Origin: Rhodothermota bacterium
GTDB taxonomy: Bacteria > Hydrogenedentota > Hydrogenedentia > Hydrogenedentales > GCA-2746185
NCBI GenBank assembly: GCA_009885415.1
Contig: VFKU01000779.1
Coordinates: 1 to 9,524, forward strand
Direction of reading: 5' to 3'
DNA length: 9,524 nucleotides
The position numbers and the translations under genes were made by a program. Positions 6,476 to 9,524 of the stretch are shown here, piece after piece. Every line of letters starts with the position of its first letter. Positions within the stretch are counted from its first letter, which is position 1. The notes under the pieces are model-generated. The model did not search any database and had not been told where the DNA came from. It saw nothing but the letters and a program-made list of their open reading frames with translations.

Positions 6476-8069
6476 TGGCCTTCTCGGGCAGGGCGTAGGC
6501 GCACTCGACAAAGCGCTTCGCTTTCGGCGCGTCCGGACGCGCATAAGCCGCGGCCTCGCGGCGCCGCTCGAGCGCGTATTGCTCAGTGACCGCCAGCGGC
6601 AATCCGCCCTCCAGCTTGAGATCGATCATCAGGTCGCTGAATTCATAAAAAGACTCGGTCTCGAGGTATTGGTTGCGCGCCACGTCGAGATAGGCCACCG
6701 CCTCGTGGTACCGCGCCTGACGCGCCATCTCCAGGCCGGCCCGGCGCGAGAGGCGCGCGTTCGCCAAGGAGTCACTGCTGTCCTTTGCCAAAATTTCAGT
6801 ATAGATGGCCTTGGCCTTCTCCCACTCCTCGGCGCTCATCTGGTCCATCTGCTGCGCGACCTTCTCCGCGTCCTCCGCCTCGACGCGCAGTTTCTCCGCC
6901 GTCGTGCCGTCGCCGCTGGAGAGCGAGTCCGCAGCCTTCGCGGTCAGCAGCGCCGCCGCCGCGCGCGCGGCCTTGGCGCACTCCGCCGCCTGGTCCGATT
7001 TCGCCTCGGCCAGATACGCCGTGTTGATCGGGATGAAGCGCGCAGCCTGCGTGCTCGCGGGAAATTGCTTCTGGTATTCCAGCCAGCCCTCGAGCGCCTC
7101 GTCGTACTGGCCATTCTTCCAGAGCGAAAGGCACAGCATCCGCGGCACCCACTGGTCGTGCTTATAACGCCGCGCTTCCTTCAGATACTTCACCGCGTTC
7201 GCATGGTCCAGCAGCTTGGTCTCGTAGACCGCGTAGCCCAGATCTGAGTAGAGCCGAAAATCGCGCGGGTTCTTGCGGATGCCGTCCTTGAGGAAGTCCA
7301 CGGCGTGGAAGTACCAAACCTCCTTCGACCCGAGGCGGCGCTGATATTTCGGGCTGAACACTTTCTGCGGTTCGGGCGTATCGGAGAGCTGCGCCGTGAT
7401 GTTGTAGGCCAAATGCCAGGCGCCAAGCAGATAAGCGTCCACAAAGTTAGGATCGAGCGCCACCGTCGTGTGCATCACCGGCAGGAAGCGATGCATCTGC
7501 CCGGAATGCCACGCCGCGTCCACCTGCATCCACAGGAAGTTGGCCGCAAGCTTACGGAACCCGAAGAACAGGCTCGTCAGCCCCACCCCCTGCGACTGCG
7601 AGCCCTTCTGATACATCTGCGACGCGGCGAACTGCGTGCCCACGCTAAGCAGGCGATCCTCGGCGGCGTACTCCGCGAAACGCTCCGCCAGTGGCACGCC
7701 CTCCGGGCTGGCGAGTACGTCGTAAATCTCTTGGTCCCGGCCCTGGCGCGCGGCGCGGATTAGCTTCGGCCGGGCCTGACCCTCGGCGTCGCGGTCACCC
7801 TCGCCCACTTCTATATCGGGCAGCGCCGTCTCGGCCAGCGCGACGACGTCCGCAAAAAGCTCGTCGTCCATCGGTTCGGCGCCTTCGCCCTTCTCCTGCT
7901 CCAGCGACTCGCCGAAGGTGGAGAAAGTGGCCGCGGTGAGCGCCCAACGGTAGAAGCGCTCGATCTCGCGCATCCGCGTCAGGCGCGAGCCCTGCACCGA
8001 GCCAAGCGCGATCAGCCCCGCCGCCACCAGCAGCAGGCTGTACCGAAATCCGCGGCCCTTGGACGGCAT
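6444..8069 (-). CDS. Membrane-anchored TPR protein
   Basis: A 541-residue protein with one N-terminal hydrophobic helix (about 10-25) after a basic start, best read as a signal anchor that leaves the rest outside the cytoplasm; a cleaved signal peptide is less likely because no clear cleavage motif is seen. The body is mostly helical: an acidic segment (about 55-100), a block with FFGFRKLAANFLWMQVD (168-184), then TPR-like repeats around 190-225, 250-300, 305-340 and 415-470. A long Ala/Glu-rich helix with coiled-coil character spans about 355-420. No catalytic motif is visible, so a scaffold or partner-binding role is the natural reading. It starts 3 nt after the permease stop and overlaps the ligase-like gene downstream, which links it physically to both a transporter and a glycan enzyme. 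I cannot match it to a named protein. Confidence 0.82.
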   Translation of the reverse strand: MPSKGRGFRYSLLLVAAGLIALGSVQGSRLTRMREIERFYRWALTAATFSTFGESLEQEKGEGAEPMDDELFADVVALAETALPDIEVGEGDRDAEGQARPKLIRAARQGRDQEIYDVLASPEGVPLAERFAEYAAEDRLLSVGTQFAASQMYQKGSQSQGVGLTSLFFGFRKLAANFLWMQVDAAWHSGQMHRFLPVMHTTVALDPNFVDAYLLGAWHLAYNITAQLSDTPEPQKVFSPKYQRRLGSKEVWYFHAVDFLKDGIRKNPRDFRLYSDLGYAVYETKLLDHANAVKYLKEARRYKHDQWVPRMLCLSLWKNGQYDEALEGWLEYQKQFPASTQAARFIPINTAYLAEAKSDQAAECAKAARAAAALLTAKAADSLSSGDGTTAEKLRVEAEDAEKVAQQMDQMSAEEWEKAKAIYTEILAKDSSDSLANARLSRRAGLEMARQARYHEAVAYLDVARNQYLETESFYEFSDLMIDLKLEGGLPLAVTEQYALERRREAAAYARPDAPKAKRFVECAYALPEKANAVAVPGAAH

Positions 8070-8072
8070 GGA

Positions 8073-8960
8073 CTACAGCTCCTTGCGCATGAACAGGAAC
8101 CACGCCAGCACGTAGCCCGCCGCGGCGAACGAGAGGCCGTACAAGATCAAGTTAGGAATCTGCACGTCGACCGGAGGATCGTTCGGCTGCAAATACAGAA
8201 TCTGCGTGCGCAAGTCGAAATCGCGCAAGTTTGGCAGAATCCTAAAAAGCCCCGAGGCCACATACCCCACGATTGTCTGAAAGAGGTCCTCGGATTGCCC
8301 CGTCCGATTCACCACGTCCTTGAGGTATTCCGTCAGGTTTCCGGAAATATAGATGAACAATCCGGCAATCGTCGGCAATACAGAGGAGGTCGAGGTGCAC
8401 GAGACCGCAAAGGTGAGCGAGGACACGATGAGAAACTGGAAATAGGTCAACAGCGTGGACCAGAAGAGGAGCGAAGGGAAAATGCGCTCCTTGGCGTAAA
8501 GAGCGATCGCAAACAACACACTCATCAGCAACAGATTGGCGATCACGATGAACTGCACGCCAAGAAATTTTCCGAAAAGGTATTGGTAGCGCCGAATTGG
8601 CTTCGAGAGCACCGTATAGATCACCTTGTTCTCCATCTCCGCCGGCACCACCGAAGCAGAAATGAAAATCGTGATCAGAATGCCGAATACGCTGATCGCG
8701 GACACGCAGATGTCCTTGATGATCTTCGATTCGACGTCCGTCTCGACCGTCCCCACGCTCGTGTCGGCCATGAAGGCCGTCATAAACGTCGACCCAAGAA
8801 TGACAAGCACGCTCAGCAGCAGGAAGCCCACCAGCGTCTTCTTGCGGATGCCCTCGCGCCAGGTGTACATCGCGATCGCAAGCGGGCCGCGCCAGCCCGG
8901 CGTGCGTCCAGCACTTCGGCGGGCCTCGGCGGCAGGGAGCGTATGGGTCTCGGCAGACAT
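8073..8960 (-). CDS. ABC-2 type transporter permease
   Basis: A 295-residue membrane subunit of an ABC exporter. It has about six transmembrane segments, near 43-64, 84-104, 130-155, 163-187, 193-212 and 268-291, the usual ABC-2 topology. A cytoplasmic amphipathic entry (YTWREGIRKK) precedes helix 1. The block EMENKVIYTVLSKPIRRYQYLFGKFLG (split across 108-134) is the typical ABC-2 coupling region found in NatB/YhaP-like and gliding-type permeases. Between the last two helices lies a roughly 55-residue loop (213-267) with VGYVASGLFRILPNLRDFD, larger than a minimal connector and probably periplasmic. The ATPase gene lies 12 nt upstream, so the pair should form one transporter. The substrate is not evident. 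AAGGA at 8966-8970 (minus strand), 5 nt before the ATG, supports the start. Confidence 0.9.
   Translation of the reverse strand: MSAETHTLPAAEARRSAGRTPGWRGPLAIAMYTWREGIRKKTLVGFLLLSVLVILGSTFMTAFMADTSVGTVETDVESKIIKDICVSAISVFGILITIFISASVVPAEMENKVIYTVLSKPIRRYQYLFGKFLGVQFIVIANLLLMSVLFAIALYAKERIFPSLLFWSTLLTYFQFLIVSSLTFAVSCTSTSSVLPTIAGLFIYISGNLTEYLKDVVNRTGQSEDLFQTIVGYVASGLFRILPNLRDFDLRTQILYLQPNDPPVDVQIPNLILYGLSFAAAGYVLAWFLFMRKEL
8079..8084 (-). promoter_or_regulatory. Strong ribosome binding site of the TPR protein gene
   Basis: On the minus strand AAGGAG lies inside the last codons of the permease gene, 9 nt before the ATG at 8069. It fixes the start of the TPR protein and shows that this gene is translated from the same message as the permease. 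Confidence 0.7.
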
Positions 8961-8965
8961 GAAAT

Positions 8966-8970
8966 TCCTT
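8966..8970 (-). promoter_or_regulatory. Ribosome binding site of the permease gene
   Basis: AAGGA on the minus strand lies 5 nt before the ATG at 8960, in the 12-nt gap after the ATPase stop. Confidence 0.6.
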
Positions 8971-8972
8971 TC

Positions 8973-9524
8973 CTACTTCTTCGCAGACCGGGCCGCGGCG
9001 GCCTCGGCAGCGGTCGCGTCGCCCACAGTGCGGACGAACAATTCCTCGAGGGTCTCGCGGCGCGGCGCGACGCTGTGAATCAGCAATCCATTGCTGCGAC
9101 AGAGATCCATCGCGTTGTAAATCGACATCGAGGCCGGCGCGCGCAGCAACACACGGCCTTTCATCTTGTCTTCCGTCTGCACTCCCGCCGCGCGCAGCTT
9201 CTCAGCGATCGGCGTCGGGACGTTCTCGACCTCGACCGTCAGATCGCGCGCGGTGAGCAACTCGTCAATCGTGCCCTCGACCTGCAGCTTGCCGCGGTAA
9301 AGAATCGCAATACGGTTGCTGATCAACTCGACTTCGTTCAGCTCGTGGCTCGAAATCAGCAGCGATTTGCCCTCGTCGCGCAGCGAGGCCAAAATGTCGC
9401 GCATTTCCTTGCGCGCCAAGGGATCGAGGCCCGTGGTCGGCTCATCGAGAATCAACAAATCGGGATCGCCAAGCAGCGCCTGCGCCAGGCCGATGCGCTG
9501 CCGCATGCCCTTGGAGTAGCCGCG
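8973..9524 (-). CDS. ABC transporter ATP-binding protein, C-terminal 183 residues (5' end off window)
   Basis: The C-terminal part of an ABC ATPase that energises the adjacent ABC-2 permease from the cytoplasmic side. At the window edge the signature region reads RGYSKGMRQRIGLAQAL, followed by Walker B (LLILDEPTTGLDP) and the switch histidine (LLISSHELNEVE). Walker A and the Q-loop are beyond the right edge. After the nucleotide-binding core there is a roughly 90-residue accessory region (from about LTVEVENVPTPIAEKL) ending in RRETLEELFVRTVG, the usual tail of NatA/CcmA-like ATPases paired with ABC-2 permeases, and then an Ala-rich end. The frame is open to the last base, so an internal ATG at 9506 is not the real start. 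It is the first visible gene of the leftward operon, whose promoter lies outside the window. Confidence 0.93.
   Translation of the reverse strand, partial: RGYSKGMRQRIGLAQALLGDPDLLILDEPTTGLDPLARKEMRDILASLRDEGKSLLISSHELNEVELISNRIAILYRGKLQVEGTIDELLTARDLTVEVENVPTPIAEKLRAAGVQTEDKMKGRVLLRAPASMSIYNAMDLCRSNGLLIHSVAPRRETLEELFVRTVGDATAAEAAAARSAKK

Noticed and set aside
6476..6544. N-terminal extension of the ligase-like protein to 6544
   Set aside because: The added 23 residues are Arg/Pro-rich, lie wholly within the upstream TPR gene and would precede an already suitable cytoplasmic N-terminus. The ATG at 6475 is a better fit.
6375..7247. A 290-codon plus-strand frame opposite the ligase-like and TPR genes
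   Set aside because: It has Arg/Leu-rich composition and no motif, and the opposing genes have ribosome binding sites and coherent domains.

Overview
The window is a gene-dense, GC-rich bacterial chromosome segment. A lipoprotein signal peptide, an O-antigen-ligase-type protein and many tetratricopeptide (TPR) proteins point to a diderm (Gram-negative-type) bacterium. Several products resemble their families only through core motifs, which suggests a poorly sampled, perhaps environmental, lineage. I cannot name the phylum from sequence alone. I see no tRNA, rRNA, CRISPR array, insertion sequence or phage gene.

Layout. (1) Positions 1-539, minus strand: the N-terminal part of a YggS/PLPBP-type pyridoxal-phosphate-binding protein, running off the left edge. 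(2) Positions 540-705: the only sizeable intergenic gap, between divergent genes, with a plausible promoter for the rightward genes. (3) Positions 706-4746, plus strand: four tightly packed genes that overlap or lie 5 nt apart. They encode a lipoprotein resembling glutaminyl-peptide cyclotransferase (M28 fold), a soluble GAF-domain histidine kinase whose frame is broken near its ATP-binding end, a small two-helix membrane protein, and a TPR/zinc-ribbon/multi-helix membrane protein with an unrecognised C-terminal domain. (4) Positions 9524-4715, minus strand: four genes in a second operon, read leftward. They encode an ABC transporter ATPase (cut by the right edge), its ABC-2 type permease, a membrane-anchored TPR protein, and an O-antigen-ligase-like polytopic protein with a TPR tail. 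The two operons converge and their last coding bases overlap by 32 nt.

How the genes may work together (inference). The leftward operon looks like an envelope system: an ABC-2 exporter, a large TPR scaffold held at the membrane, and an enzyme of the family that transfers or polymerises glycans on the outer face of the inner membrane. The rightward operon pairs an envelope enzyme with a cytoplasmic sensor kinase and two membrane proteins of unknown function. No response regulator is visible.

The most notable sequence-level observation is a single extra base at about 2768-2769 in the kinase gene. Skipping it restores the conserved ATP-lid and G2 box, the normal stop codon and the gene spacing. 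Read literally, the frame loses those motifs and runs without a stop through the next gene.
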